Of a DNA stretch of 64,000 nucleotides, positions 14,220-21,998 are shown one piece after another (positions within the stretch are counted from its first letter, which is position 1; each line of letters starts with the position of its first letter). Below the pieces are notes generated by a model, which saw nothing but the letters and a program-made list of their open reading frames with translations, was not told the DNA's origin and made no database searches. Source of the stretch: JASLDZ01 sp965199975 (GTDB lineage: Bacteria > Pseudomonadota > Alphaproteobacteria > Caulobacterales > Caulobacteraceae); contig OZ241340.1 of NCBI GenBank assembly GCA_965199975.1, forward strand, positions 1,550,001 to 1,614,000, given 5' to 3'. The position numbers and the translations under genes are program-made.

Positions 14220-15266
14220 ATGAAGCTCCACCCGCGCGTCACCTCCGCCACCCTCGACTTCGTCGCGCAGTTCGAAGGGCTGCGGCGCCAGGCCGCGCGC
14301 CTGCCGGACGGGCGCGGCTGGACCATCGGCTTCGGGCATACCCGCACCGCCCGCCAGGGCGCGCAGGTGAGCGCCGAGGAGGCTCGGGCCCTGCTGGCGT
14401 GGGACCTCTCCCAGGCCGCCGCCGTGATCGAGGCCACGGTGTTCGCCCCGCTGGAGGCCAACGCCTTCGACGCCCTGTGCGACTTCTGCTTCAACGTGGG
14501 CGAAGCGGCGTATCGCGTCTCAGACGTGCTGCGGCGGCTGAACGAGGGCAAGCCGCTGCGCGCCGCCGCCGCCATGGAGATGTGGCGCCGCGCCGAACTG
14601 GGCGGCGAGAGCTACATCGTCGACGCCCTGGTGCGCCGTCGCGCCGCCGAGAAGGCGCTGTTCCTCACCCCCGACCTCGGCTTCCCGGCGGCGCCGACGC
14701 CCGTGCTGCAGCCGCAACTCGATCGCCGGCTGACCTACGGCACCGACCGGCTGGCCGCCTCGGAGGAGGCCTCGGTCGATTGCCTGGCCCCGCTCGACGG
14801 CGACGATTGCCGGCCGGTGTTCGCGCCGCGGTCGGCCGTCAGCGTCGCCGCCGAAGCGGTGGCCTCTCGCCTGGCGCGGATCGGCCGCGAGCCGATGGAC
14901 GACGAGGCGCCCCCGACGTCCGTGACCTCCGACGCGGAGCCTCCGCCGCGGGCCGCCTTCGCCGAAGCGCCCCCCAGGGCGGCGGCGGCGATCGGAGACG
15001 GCCCGCGCGCGCACGATGCGCGCAGCGGCTTCCCCGCCGCTGGAACCCGGGGCGCGCCCGCCCGCGGCCCGGCGCAGCGCTGGCTGGAGGCGGGCGTCGT
15101 GTGGGGGGCGATCGGGCTCATCGGCGTGGTGCTGTTCGCGGTGGCGGTGGTGTGCATCCTCGATCGGCCGACGGTCGGCTGCGTGCTGGTGGCGGTGCTG
15201 GGCGTGGTGGTGATGTTCCCCGCCGCGGTGCATTTCCTCGACGGCCGCCGCCGCGCACCCGGCTGA
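14220..15266 (+). CDS. GH24 lysozyme-domain protein with C-terminal membrane anchor
   Basis: 348 aa. Residues 1-150 are a phage-type lysozyme: catalytic Glu19 (QFEGLRR), Asp30 and Thr35 (GRGWTIGFGH), and the second-lobe DALCDFCFNVG. Unlike phage endolysins it continues for about 200 residues. A Pro/Ala/acidic linker (DEAPPTSVTSDAEPPP) leads to two transmembrane helices near residues 288-309 and 315-337. There is no N-terminal signal peptide, so how the lysozyme domain reaches peptidoglycan is unclear; the two C-terminal helices could act as a holin or pinholin-like anchor. It is a stand-alone gene between tRNA-Leu and prephenate dehydratase. It is a chromosomal relative of the lysis-cassette endolysin, not a copy. 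Confidence 0.85.
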   Translation: MKLHPRVTSATLDFVAQFEGLRRQAARLPDGRGWTIGFGHTRTARQGAQVSAEEARALLAWDLSQAAAVIEATVFAPLEANAFDALCDFCFNVGEAAYRVSDVLRRLNEGKPLRAAAAMEMWRRAELGGESYIVDALVRRRAAEKALFLTPDLGFPAAPTPVLQPQLDRRLTYGTDRLAASEEASVDCLAPLDGDDCRPVFAPRSAVSVAAEAVASRLARIGREPMDDEAPPTSVTSDAEPPPRAAFAEAPPRAAAAIGDGPRAHDARSGFPAAGTRGAPARGPAQRWLEAGVVWGAIGLIGVVLFAVAVVCILDRPTVGCVLVAVLGVVVMFPAAVHFLDGRRRAPG

Positions 15267-15308
15267 GAACGTCGCAGCCCCGCCGCTCGCGTGCTATCGC
15301 GCGGCGCG

Positions 15309-15887
15309 ATGGACACTCCCGAGGAGCCCGGTGCGTCGCTTGCCGGCGTGGCGCCTCGCGTGGCCTACCAGGGCGCGCCCGGCGCCTTCTCCGAAGAAGC
15401 GGCCTTGCGCTTTTCACCGGGCTCCGCGCCTGCGCCCTATGCGACCTTCGCCGAGGTCTTCGCGGCGGTGGGGCAGGGCGCGTGCGCCCGCGCCTGCGTG
15501 CCGCTGCGCAACAGCCTGGCGGGAGACGTGCCGGAGGTCGCCGCGTTGCTCCCTGGATGCGGCCTGCGCGTCGTGACCGAGCACGACCTGCCGATCCGCC
15601 TGCACCTCATGGCGCCGCCGGGCGCTTCGCTGGGCGGCCTGCGTACGGCCTGGAGTCATCCGATGGCGCTCAAGCAATGCGGGCGTGGCCTGCTGAGACT
15701 GGGGCTGGCGCCCGTCGAGGCGTTCGACACCGCGGGCGCGGCGCGTGAGGTGGCCGGCGCCGCCGACCCCACCCGCGCCGCCGTGGCCGCGCTAAGGGCC
15801 GCGGCGCTGTACGGCCTTGTCGTGCTCGCCGCGCATATTCAGGACGAGGCGACCAACACCACCCGCTTCGCCGTGCTTTCGCGGTGA
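15309..15887 (+). CDS. Prephenate dehydratase catalytic domain, lacking the ACT regulatory domain
   Basis: 192 aa covering the whole two-lobed dehydratase domain: VAYQGAPGAFSEEAAL at the start, TFAEVFAAV, SHPMALKQC, DTAGAAREVA, RAAALYGLVVLAAHIQDE and the catalytic threonine motif NTTRF at the end. It would convert prephenate to phenylpyruvate for phenylalanine synthesis. Two oddities stand out. The usual C-terminal ACT domain for phenylalanine feedback is missing (normal proteins are about 280 aa), and the conserved ENS-x-x-G motif reads RNSLAG, with Arg replacing Glu. It is followed by a chorismate mutase gene. It may be feedback-insensitive or a divergent paralogue. Confidence 0.75.
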   Translation: MDTPEEPGASLAGVAPRVAYQGAPGAFSEEAALRFSPGSAPAPYATFAEVFAAVGQGACARACVPLRNSLAGDVPEVAALLPGCGLRVVTEHDLPIRLHLMAPPGASLGGLRTAWSHPMALKQCGRGLLRLGLAPVEAFDTAGAAREVAGAADPTRAAVAALRAAALYGLVVLAAHIQDEATNTTRFAVLSR

Positions 15888-15980
15888 CATCATGCGCTCG
15901 CACCTTGCTTGCGGCTTGACGGCGGCGCCGTTTGCCCTTTCCATCGGATTTCCTGATCGCCGAGCCAACCGGAGCGCGCC

Positions 15981-16076
15981 ATGTCGCCGCGTCTCATGAC
16001 CGTCCTGTCCGCCCCGGCTCGGGCCTTTCTGCGCGGCTATCGCGTCCCCGTACGCAGCTTTCGATACGCCGGCTGA
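15981..16076 (+). CDS. Candidate Phe/Tyr-containing leader peptide upstream of chorismate mutase
   Basis: A 31-residue frame MSPRLMTVLSAPARAFLRGY RVPVRSFRYAG-type peptide with a good ribosome-binding site (GGAG, 6 bases upstream of the ATG). It holds two Phe and two Tyr codons in its second half (codons 16, 20, 27, 29) and ends 141 bp before the chorismate mutase ATG. A strong hairpin lies between. Leader peptides of aromatic operons have this plan. Evidence is positional; enrichment in Phe/Tyr is suggestive, not conclusive. The rest of the 330-bp gap (15888-16217) holds nothing else I can name. Confidence 0.35.
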   Translation: MSPRLMTVLSAPARAFLRGYRVPVRSFRYAG

Positions 16077-16160
16077 GGCGTCGCGCCGCCCTCGGCGCTG
16101 ACCGCCTCGCCGGCGACTCTCCTGCGGGAGAGCGGCTGTACGCATCCATTCCCCCCATGC

Positions 16161-16195
16161 GACGCGGCTGCGCCCGAATGCGCGCCGGCCGCGTC
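16161..16195 (+). promoter_or_regulatory. Stable hairpin in the chorismate mutase leader (possible attenuator)
   Basis: GACGCGGC pairs with GCCGCGTC (8 bp), with an inner GCGC/GCGC helix, ending 22 bp before the chorismate mutase start. AGATTCCC follows, with no clear U-run, so it may act on translation initiation or through Rho rather than as a classic intrinsic terminator. Confidence 0.4.
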
Positions 16196-16217
16196 AGATT
16201 CCCAAGGCTCTGTTCCC

Positions 16218-17024
16218 ATGACCACCTCCGCGCTCCGCGCAGGGCGGCCCGCCGCCGCCAAAGGCTCCTCGCCCACTTCCGTCACCGCCGCCGACCTCAA
16301 CCTGCAGGCGCTGCGGGCCGAGATCGACGAGGTGGACGACGCCATCCTCGATCTCCTGCAGCGCCGCCGGGCGCTCACCGCCAAGATCGGCCGGGCCAAG
16401 GCCGATGGCGAGCCGGTGCTGCGACTGAAGCCCGACCGAGAGGCGGCCGTGCTGCAGCGCCTGAGCGAGCGGGTGGAGCCCTCCATGCGCACCATGACCC
16501 GCGCCGTCTGGCGCGAGGTGATGAGCGCGGGCCTGGCCGAGCAGGAGGCGCTGGAGGTGCTGGTATGGACGGGTGAACACGCGCCCCACCTCCTGATGGA
16601 GGCGCGCCACCGCTTCGGCGCCCACCCGGCCTACCGCCTCGTCGCCGACCCGCAGGCGGCGCTGTCCGCGGCCGAGGCGGGCGCCGCCGTCGCTGTGCTC
16701 GCGCTGGACGATCTCTGGTGGACGACGCTCGCCGACGACCACCCCAACCTGTGGGCCTTCGAGATGGTGCGCCGCCCCAACACCGGTGAGGCGCTGGCGC
16801 TGGCGGTGGGACGCATCGACGCGCGCTCGCTTGCCGCCGGCCCGGTGTTGCGCGCGGTGCGCGGCGGCGACGCCGACGGGTCGCTGCGCCCGGCTGCGCG
16901 GCTTCACGCCAGCGCCGGCTGGCTGCTCCGCGCCGAGGCGAGCGAGGCGGCGGTAGATGACGCCAGCCGCGACGCGGGCGTGATCGGCCGCGCCGCACCG
17001 CTGCCCTGGCGCCCCCGCGGGTGA
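16218..17024 (+). CDS. Chorismate mutase (AroQ-type) with C-terminal extension
   Basis: 268 aa. Residues 25-110 form the all-helical AroQ domain: LRAEIDEVDDAILDLLQRRRALTAKIGRAKA, then the LKPDREAAVLQRLSER active-site helix with conserved Arg, Lys, Asp and Glu residues. It converts chorismate to prephenate. The remaining 150 residues contain GARHRFGAHPAYR-like and VLALDDLWWTTLADDHPNLWAFEMV segments; I cannot name this domain, although alphaproteobacterial chorismate mutases of this length with such a tail are common. It lies 330 bp after the prephenate dehydratase, so both steps to phenylpyruvate are encoded together. Possible attenuation is described under the leader entries. Confidence 0.85.
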   Translation: MTTSALRAGRPAAAKGSSPTSVTAADLNLQALRAEIDEVDDAILDLLQRRRALTAKIGRAKADGEPVLRLKPDREAAVLQRLSERVEPSMRTMTRAVWREVMSAGLAEQEALEVLVWTGEHAPHLLMEARHRFGAHPAYRLVADPQAALSAAEAGAAVAVLALDDLWWTTLADDHPNLWAFEMVRRPNTGEALALAVGRIDARSLAAGPVLRAVRGGDADGSLRPAARLHASAGWLLRAEASEAAVDDASRDAGVIGRAAPLPWRPRG

Positions 17025-17084
17025 AGCGACTCTCGACGCGATCACGAGCCGGCCGCATCGCCGGATGCCCTGCAGGCCTGGCCG

Positions 17085-17921
17085 CTACTCCCGCAGCAGC
17101 TCGTTCACCGCCGTTTTCGCCCGCGTCTGCGCATCCACGCGCTTGACGATGACCGCGCAGGCCAGGCCCACGCCGCCGTTGGGATCGGGCAGGGCGCCCG
17201 GGACGACCACGCTGTAGCTCGGCACGCGCCCGCGGTGGATCTCGCCGGTGGCGCGGTCGACGATACGGGTGGAGGCCGAAATGAACACGCCCATGGCGAG
17301 CACCGCGCCCTCCTCGACGATCACGCCCTCGGCCACCTCGGCGCGGGCGCCGATGAAGCAGCCGTCCTCGATGATGGTGGGGTTGGCCTGCAGGGGTTCG
17401 AGCACGCCGCCGATGCCCGCTCCGCCCGAGATGTGCACGCCCGGGCCGATCTGGGCGCAGGAGCCGACGGTGGCCCAGGTGTCGATCATCGCGCCCGCGC
17501 CCACGTAGGCGCCGACGTTGACGAAGGAGGGCATGAGCACCGCGTCGCGGCCGATGTAGGCGCCGTGGCGCACCACGGCTCCCGGCACGGCGCGGAAGCC
17601 CGCCTCGGCGAAGTCGTCGCCGCGCCAGCCCTCGAACTTGAGCTTCACCTTGTCCCACCAGGGCCCTGGTGCGTCGCCCCCGTGGCCGGAAAGGGCATTG
17701 GCGCGCAGGCGGAAGCTGAGCAGCACCGCCTTCTTCAGCCACTGGTGGGTCACCCAGGCGCCGCCCACCTTCTCGGCCACGCGCAGCTCGCCCCGGTCGA
17801 GCCGCTTCAGCGCCTGCTTCACCGCCTTGCGCGCCGCCCCCTTGGTCTGCGGGGTGAGGGCGGCGTGGTCCTCCCAGGCGGCGTCGATCTCGGCTTGCAG
17901 CTCGGCGGTGTCGTGGCTCAT
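17085..17921 (-). CDS. dapD: 2,3,4,5-tetrahydropyridine-2,6-dicarboxylate N-succinyltransferase
   Basis: Succinylates tetrahydrodipicolinate in lysine/diaminopimelate synthesis, which supplies peptidoglycan. The 278-aa protein has the N-terminal helical domain (ALKRLDRGELRVAEK), WVTHQWLKKAVLLSFRL, and a left-handed beta-helix of hexapeptide repeats (VLMPSFVNVGAYVGAGAMIDTWATVGSCAQIG, PTIIEDGCFIGARAEV). The active-site Asp in MIDTWATVGSCAQIG and the C-terminal PDPNGGVGLACAVIVKRVD are typical. Its ATG overlaps the stop of the upstream HAD gene (ATGA), placing both in one minus-strand operon. Confidence 0.97.
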   Translation of the reverse strand: MSHDTAELQAEIDAAWEDHAALTPQTKGAARKAVKQALKRLDRGELRVAEKVGGAWVTHQWLKKAVLLSFRLRANALSGHGGDAPGPWWDKVKLKFEGWRGDDFAEAGFRAVPGAVVRHGAYIGRDAVLMPSFVNVGAYVGAGAMIDTWATVGSCAQIGPGVHISGGAGIGGVLEPLQANPTIIEDGCFIGARAEVAEGVIVEEGAVLAMGVFISASTRIVDRATGEIHRGRVPSYSVVVPGALPDPNGGVGLACAVIVKRVDAQTRAKTAVNELLRE

Positions 17922-18616
17922 GCGCGCGGTGTAGCCAGCCGCGCGCGCTCCAGGAAGGGGACGAGCGCGGGCGCGCGATGGTCGACGAACGCATGGTCGT
18001 CGGTACTGGCCTGGCGACCCACCAGCACGGTGGTCATGCCCAGCGCCGCGGCGGGGGCGAGGTTGGCGGGCGTGTCCTCGAAGAAGGCCGAGGTGGAGAG
18101 CGCCACGCCGTGCGCCGCGATCAGCCGCTCGAACGCCAGCGGGCTGGGCTTGGGCGTCAGGCCCATGGCTTCGAGGTGGAAGACCGCGTCGAACAGGTCG
18201 TCCAGCCGCAGGTGCTCCAGCACGCGCCGCGCATGGCCGGCCGAGCCGTTGGTGAACACCAGCCGCCGCCCGGGCAGCCGCCCCAGCGCCTCGCGCACGC
18301 GGGGATCGGGAACGAGGCTGTCGAGGCTCACCTCGTGCACCTCGTCCAGGAAGTGCTGCGAGTCGACGCCGTGGAAGGCGACCATGCCGGCCAGTGTTGC
18401 GCCTTGCTCGTGCAGGTAGCGTTGCTGCAGGGCCATGGCCTCCGCGCGCGGCAGGCCGGTGACGCGCTGCACGTAGGCCGTCATCCGCTCGCCGATCAGG
18501 CCGAGGAACAGGTCGCCGTCGGCGTAGAGGGTGTTGTCGAGATCGAAGAGCCAGGTGTCCACGTGGCGCAGATCTGCGCCCTCAATCGCCGACGCGCCGT
18601 TTGCCGTAAAGGTCAT
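17918..18616 (-). CDS. HAD-superfamily pyrimidine 5'-nucleotidase-type phosphatase
   Basis: 232 aa. HAD motif I is WLFDLDNTLYADGD, motif II is VFTNGSAGHAR, motif III is TPKPSP and motif IV is FFEDTPANLAPA. An FxxDxxNTLY start with a helical cap fits the SDT1-like pyrimidine 5'-nucleotidase group common beside dapD/argB in alphaproteobacteria. Substrate is inferred from the subfamily. The start at MTFTANG was chosen because that ATG overlaps the stop of the preceding gene; longer frames lack family similarity. The stop overlaps the dapD start. Confidence 0.85.
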   Translation of the reverse strand: MTFTANGASAIEGADLRHVDTWLFDLDNTLYADGDLFLGLIGERMTAYVQRVTGLPRAEAMALQQRYLHEQGATLAGMVAFHGVDSQHFLDEVHEVSLDSLVPDPRVREALGRLPGRRLVFTNGSAGHARRVLEHLRLDDLFDAVFHLEAMGLTPKPSPLAFERLIAAHGVALSTSAFFEDTPANLAPAAALGMTTVLVGRQASTDDHAFVDHRAPALVPFLERARLATPRA

Positions 18617-19107
18617 CGGACCGTGACCGTCTCGTCGTCGTCCGCCGTCGCCCCGATTCCGAGACCGTCGATCGGCGGCCCCCACTCGATCATGCCAACG
18701 TGTTCTCCGACGCCGTCCCAGAACGGCTCCTGCACCGCGTAGGTGCTATGCGCGTCGCCGGGCGGCCGCGGTGACCCGAGTGCTGAGGTGATCCTCGACA
18801 CCACCTCCTGGGCGCAGGCGTCACGGACGCCGCGGCTGAGATCAAGTTCGACGTGCGTCAATCGGCCATGCATGCCCGTGAAGCGGACGGCGAAGGTGCA
18901 GCCGCCGAGCGCCACCAGCGCCTGACGACCCGGCGTGAGCAGGGTGTTGGGTGCGTGCTCGTCGGTGTCGGGTCGCCAGACGAGCGCGGCGCGCCCGATC
19001 TGATCCGCCGCCTCACCCCAATGCAGCGCGCCAAGCCCCAAAGCGTCCAGGGCGGGGGAGGGCGCGGCGCCTGCGAGGACGGCCGCACCGACGAGGGCGG
19101 TGATCAT
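18613..19107 (-). CDS. Hypothetical exported protein
   Basis: A 164-aa protein that I do not recognise. An N-terminal hydrophobic stretch (MITALVGAAVLAGAAPSPA) looks like a short signal peptide. The mature part has ALHWGEAADQIGRAALVW, two cysteines about 42 residues apart (GGCTFAVRF and RDACAQEV) that could form a disulfide, and a C-terminal IEWGPPIDGLG. This resembles the small periplasmic proteins of Caulobacterales. It lies directly downstream of argB (23 bp) and overlaps the HAD gene by 4 bp, so it is likely the second gene of an argB-(this)-HAD-dapD operon. Confidence 0.65.
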   Translation of the reverse strand: MITALVGAAVLAGAAPSPALDALGLGALHWGEAADQIGRAALVWRPDTDEHAPNTLLTPGRQALVALGGCTFAVRFTGMHGRLTHVELDLSRGVRDACAQEVVSRITSALGSPRPPGDAHSTYAVQEPFWDGVGEHVGMIEWGPPIDGLGIGATADDDETVTVR

Positions 19108-19130
19108 CTCGGCCTCCTGCTAGGTCGCGG

Positions 19131-20081
19131 TCACGGGGTGATCAGCGTGCCGGCGCCTGTGGCGGTGAACAGCTCGACCAGCATGGCGTGAGGGCGGCGG
19201 CCGTCCATGATCACCACTGCGCCGACGCCGCCTTCGATGGCGGCGATGGCGGTTTCCAGCTTGGGGATCATCCCGCCCACCGCCACGCCGGTGGCGATCA
19301 GCTCGCGGGCGCGGGCGATGCTCAGCTCGCGGATCAGCGCCTTGCCGGCGTCGAGAACGCCGGCCACGTCGGTGAGGAGCAGCATGCGCTTGGCGCGCAA
19401 GGCGGCGGCCACCGCGCCTGCGCAGGTGTCGGCGTTGATGTTGTAGGTCTGCCCTTGCGCCGAGACCCCGATCGGGGCGATCACCGGCACGTAGTCGTGC
19501 GCCGAGTCGATCAGGCCCTGCACGAGTTGCGGGTCCACCAAGGTGGGTTCGCCCACGAAACCCAAGTCGATCGCCTCCTCGATGCGGCTGCCGGGGTCGA
19601 CGCGGGTGCGCACCGCCTTCTCCACCGTGATCAGCCGCGCGTCCTTGCCGGAGAGGCCCACGCCGCGCACGTCGGCCTCGGCCCCGGCGCGGTTGATGTA
19701 GCTGACGATCTCCTTGTTGATGGCGCCGCAGAGGACCATCTCGGCCACCTCCATGGTCGCCTCGTCGGTGACGCGCAGGCCGTCGACGAAGCGGCTCTCC
19801 ACGCCGGCCTTCTTCAGCATGCGGCTGATCTGCGGGCCGCCGCCGTGCACCACCACCGGATGCACGCCCAGGAGCTTGAGCAGGACCGCGTCGGCGGCGA
19901 AGGACTTGGCCACCGCCTCCTCGCCCATGGCGTGGCCGCCGTATTTGATGACCACCGTCTCCCGGTCGTAGACCTGGATGAACGGCAGCGCCTCCGCCAG
20001 GGTGGCGGCGGTGGCCCAGCCCGCCTCTTCCTGCGCCGCCGAAGGCGCGGGCGTGCGGGGCGGAGGCTCGGCGTCGCTCAT
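19131..20081 (-). CDS. argB: Acetylglutamate kinase
   Basis: Phosphorylates N-acetylglutamate in arginine synthesis. It is 316 aa with amino-acid-kinase motifs: VVIKYGGHAMG (phosphate loop lysine), VVVHGGGPQISRML (substrate glycines), INADTCAGAVAAAL and LLTDVAGVLD, then GGMIPKLETAIAAIEGGV. An N-terminal 20-residue Pro/Ala-rich extension precedes the core, as in other alphaproteobacteria. The start MSDAEPPP is the first ATG with family-consistent length. It heads the operon that runs on to dapD. Arginine feedback cannot be judged by eye. Confidence 0.95.
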   Translation of the reverse strand: MSDAEPPPRTPAPSAAQEEAGWATAATLAEALPFIQVYDRETVVIKYGGHAMGEEAVAKSFAADAVLLKLLGVHPVVVHGGGPQISRMLKKAGVESRFVDGLRVTDEATMEVAEMVLCGAINKEIVSYINRAGAEADVRGVGLSGKDARLITVEKAVRTRVDPGSRIEEAIDLGFVGEPTLVDPQLVQGLIDSAHDYVPVIAPIGVSAQGQTYNINADTCAGAVAAALRAKRMLLLTDVAGVLDAGKALIRELSIARARELIATGVAVGGMIPKLETAIAAIEGGVGAVVIMDGRRPHAMLVELFTATGAGTLITP

Positions 20082-20125
20082 GGCGCGCGGGTTTAGGGGC
20101 TTTGGCGGGGGAGGGGAACCGGCGC

Positions 20126-20827
20126 CTAGGCGCCCAGCACCCTGCGCAGCGAGGCCTCGACCTCGCCGCCGCACCAGGCGTCGCCGTAGTCGCGCTTTGC
20201 CTTGGCGGCGAGATCGGCCAGGGGCGGCAGGGCGGCGACGCGACGGACGAGGGCGGCGGTCATGGGGGCAGCCTCCTCGAGCAGCTCGCCGATTCTGGGC
20301 AAGCGGTCGGCCATGGTCGACCACAGGGTGGCGCTGACCACGTCGGCCACGCCAGGGGCGTCGGCGCCGAGCAGGAAGCCGGCGTCGGGCGTGAGACCGT
20401 GGCGGCGCCCGGTCTCCTCCCAGAACGACATCCACTTCCTGAGGCGCGGGACGAATTCGCCCCAGGTCTTGTTCGTCCACATCTCGCGGCCGCCGTCGTT
20501 GGTGACCTCGTCGAGCACGTCGTTGGCGTCGTTGACGATCTTGATGTTCAGCGCCCGCAGGGCCGGGTCGGTGGGCAGGAGATCCAGCGTCTCCCCCAGA
20601 TAGAGCACGATGGCCGGCATCTGGGCGATGGCGACGTCGGCCTTGGGATCGACCAGCACCGGCGGACCCATGAAGGACACGGGCATGTCCCTCACCGGCC
20701 CCTCCATCAGCTTGGAGATCGCCTCGTCGCCGCCCTCGGTCCATGTCTTGCCGGCGAAGGCCAGGACGGCGCGCACGAACTGGCCGCGCAGCGGCACGGA
20801 CCAGTAGTAGAGGGTGTAGTCGGACAT
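20126..20827 (-). CDS. Glutathione S-transferase-family protein
   Basis: 233 aa. The N-terminal thioredoxin-like domain begins SDYTLYYWSVPLRGQFVRAVLAFAG, with MPVSFMGPPVLVDP (cis-Pro loop) and AIAQMPAIVLYLGETLDLLP. A helical C-terminal domain has FLLGADAPGVADVV, the N-capping GxxxxxAD motif of GSTs. The catalytic residue is likely the Tyr or Ser in the first loop. The substrate is unknown. The start at MSDYTLYYW fits the fold start; the 13 upstream residues in frame are Arg/Pro-rich and not family-like. A GGCGCCTAGGCGCC palindrome covers the stop codon. Confidence 0.85.
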   Translation of the reverse strand: MSDYTLYYWSVPLRGQFVRAVLAFAGKTWTEGGDEAISKLMEGPVRDMPVSFMGPPVLVDPKADVAIAQMPAIVLYLGETLDLLPTDPALRALNIKIVNDANDVLDEVTNDGGREMWTNKTWGEFVPRLRKWMSFWEETGRRHGLTPDAGFLLGADAPGVADVVSATLWSTMADRLPRIGELLEEAAPMTAALVRRVAALPPLADLAAKAKRDYGDAWCGGEVEASLRRVLGA

Positions 20828-20915
20828 CCGCGAGGCTCCAGGCGCGCTTGGCGGGCGCGACCGCACGAACGCACGAGGCGGGTCTGCAGGTCCGCGCCGG
20901 CCCTTGGGAGCGCGG

Positions 20916-21566
20916 CTAGCCGCAGACCGCCGCCAGCACTTCGGCGCGCAGCTCGGACAGGCCGAAGCCCTCGGCGGACGACGTCGCCGCCACCCGCGGG
21001 AAGGCGGCGGGGCGCTTCTTGATCGCCGCCTCGGTCGCGGCGCGCATCTTGTCGATGCCGGAGGCGGGGCGCAGCTTGTCGGCCTTGGTCAGCACGATCT
21101 GGTAGCTCACCGCCGCCAGGTCGAGCGCGTCCAGCGCCTCGGTGTCTGCGGCCTTGAGACCGTGCCGGGCGTCGATCAGGAGATAGACGCGCTTGAGGTT
21201 CGGCCGGCCCCGCAGATAGGCGCGGCCGAGGTTCTGGAACTGCCTGATGCTCTTCTTGTCGGCGCGGGCGAAGCCGTAGCCGGGCAGGTCGACCAGGCGC
21301 ACGCGGCCGTCGAGCAGGAAGATGTTGAGTTCGCGCGTGCGGCCCGGCTCATTCGAGGCGCGAGCCAGGTCGTGGCGGTTGGTGAGCGCATTGATCAGCG
21401 AGGACTTGCCCACGTTGGAGCGGCCGGCGAAGGCCACCTCCGGCAGGTCGGGGGCGGGGAGCTGCTCGATCTGCGCCGCGCCCATGACGAAGTCGCACTC
21501 CCGCGCAAACAGCACGCGCGCGGCTTCGAGCGCATCGGGGGTGAAGGGGTCGTCCTCGTCGGCCAT
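20916..21566 (-). CDS. engB: Ribosome-biogenesis GTPase EngB (YsxC/YihA)
   Basis: 216 aa. G1 is AGRSNVGKSSLINALTN, G2 is EPGRTRELN, G3 is LVDLPGYGFA and G4 is VLTKADKL, with the YAxADK-like FARADKKSIRQF following G3 that is characteristic of EngB. It acts in 50S subunit maturation. It starts 10 bp after rnpA; the genes for YidD and the membrane insertase YidC that usually sit between rnpA and engB are absent here. The MADEDDPF start is the first in-frame ATG after rnpA. Confidence 0.95.
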   Translation of the reverse strand: MADEDDPFTPDALEAARVLFARECDFVMGAAQIEQLPAPDLPEVAFAGRSNVGKSSLINALTNRHDLARASNEPGRTRELNIFLLDGRVRLVDLPGYGFARADKKSIRQFQNLGRAYLRGRPNLKRVYLLIDARHGLKAADTEALDALDLAAVSYQIVLTKADKLRPASGIDKMRAATEAAIKKRPAAFPRVAATSSAEGFGLSELRAEVLAAVCG

Positions 21567-21576
21567 CGGGCGGTCG

Positions 21577-21945
21577 CTACTTGCGCGGGCGGCGCGGGCG
21601 GGGCGCGTCGCCGCCGCGGGCGATTGCGGCGAGCGCGCCGGCCAGATCGTCGAGCAGCTGCAGCCACGGTCGGTCGGGCGTGCCCTGGCGGGCGACCAGC
21701 ACATAGTCGTGCGCCGCCAGGCCTCGCGTGGGCAGCACGGCGCGCGCGGCTTCGCGCAGGCGGCGCTTGGCGCGGTTGCGCACCACGGCATTGCCGATCT
21801 TCTTGGTGGCGGTGAAGCCGACGCGGATCACGTCGCTCTCCTGCAAGTCGCGGCGTTCACGCGCCTGCAGAAGTACGGCGCCGCGCGCGGCGGATACACC
21901 CTGCGCCACGTGAAGGAACTGCGGTCGATTCTTCAGCCGCTCCAA
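21577..21945 (-). CDS. rnpA: Ribonuclease P protein component
   Basis: Protein subunit of RNase P, which matures tRNA 5' ends. The RNR motif RNRAKRRLREAAR and the preceding VGFTATKKIGNAVV identify it, with LERLKNRPQFLHVAQG as the usual N-terminus. The start is uncertain: no ATG or GTG precedes the conserved region in frame, so a TTG at 21945 (giving 122 aa) is proposed. A CTG overlapping the rpmH stop at 22000 is the alternative. It follows rpmH by 53 bp, the near-universal rpmH-rnpA pairing. Confidence 0.88.
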   Translation of the reverse strand: MERLKNRPQFLHVAQGVSAARGAVLLQARERRDLQESDVIRVGFTATKKIGNAVVRNRAKRRLREAARAVLPTRGLAAHDYVLVARQGTPDRPWLQLLDDLAGALAAIARGGDAPRPRRPRK

Positions 21946-21998
21946 GAGCGGCGGCGAGGCGGCGACGTCCGGCTGCGGAGCGTCGCGCGAAGCGTCGG

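Noticed and set aside
14017..15266. tRNA-Leu(GAG) as an attachment site of an integrated element containing the following lysozyme gene
   Set aside because: No integrase, no repeated tRNA 3' end was found downstream, and ordinary chromosomal genes follow at once.
16375..17994. 539-codon minus-strand frame opposite chorismate mutase and across dapD
   Set aside because: Out-of-frame Arg-rich shadow; dapD itself is in another frame and is complete.
20121..20134. GGCGCCTAGGCGCC palindrome as an operator
   Set aside because: It spans the stop codon of the GST gene, downstream of any promoter, and can arise by chance in this composition.
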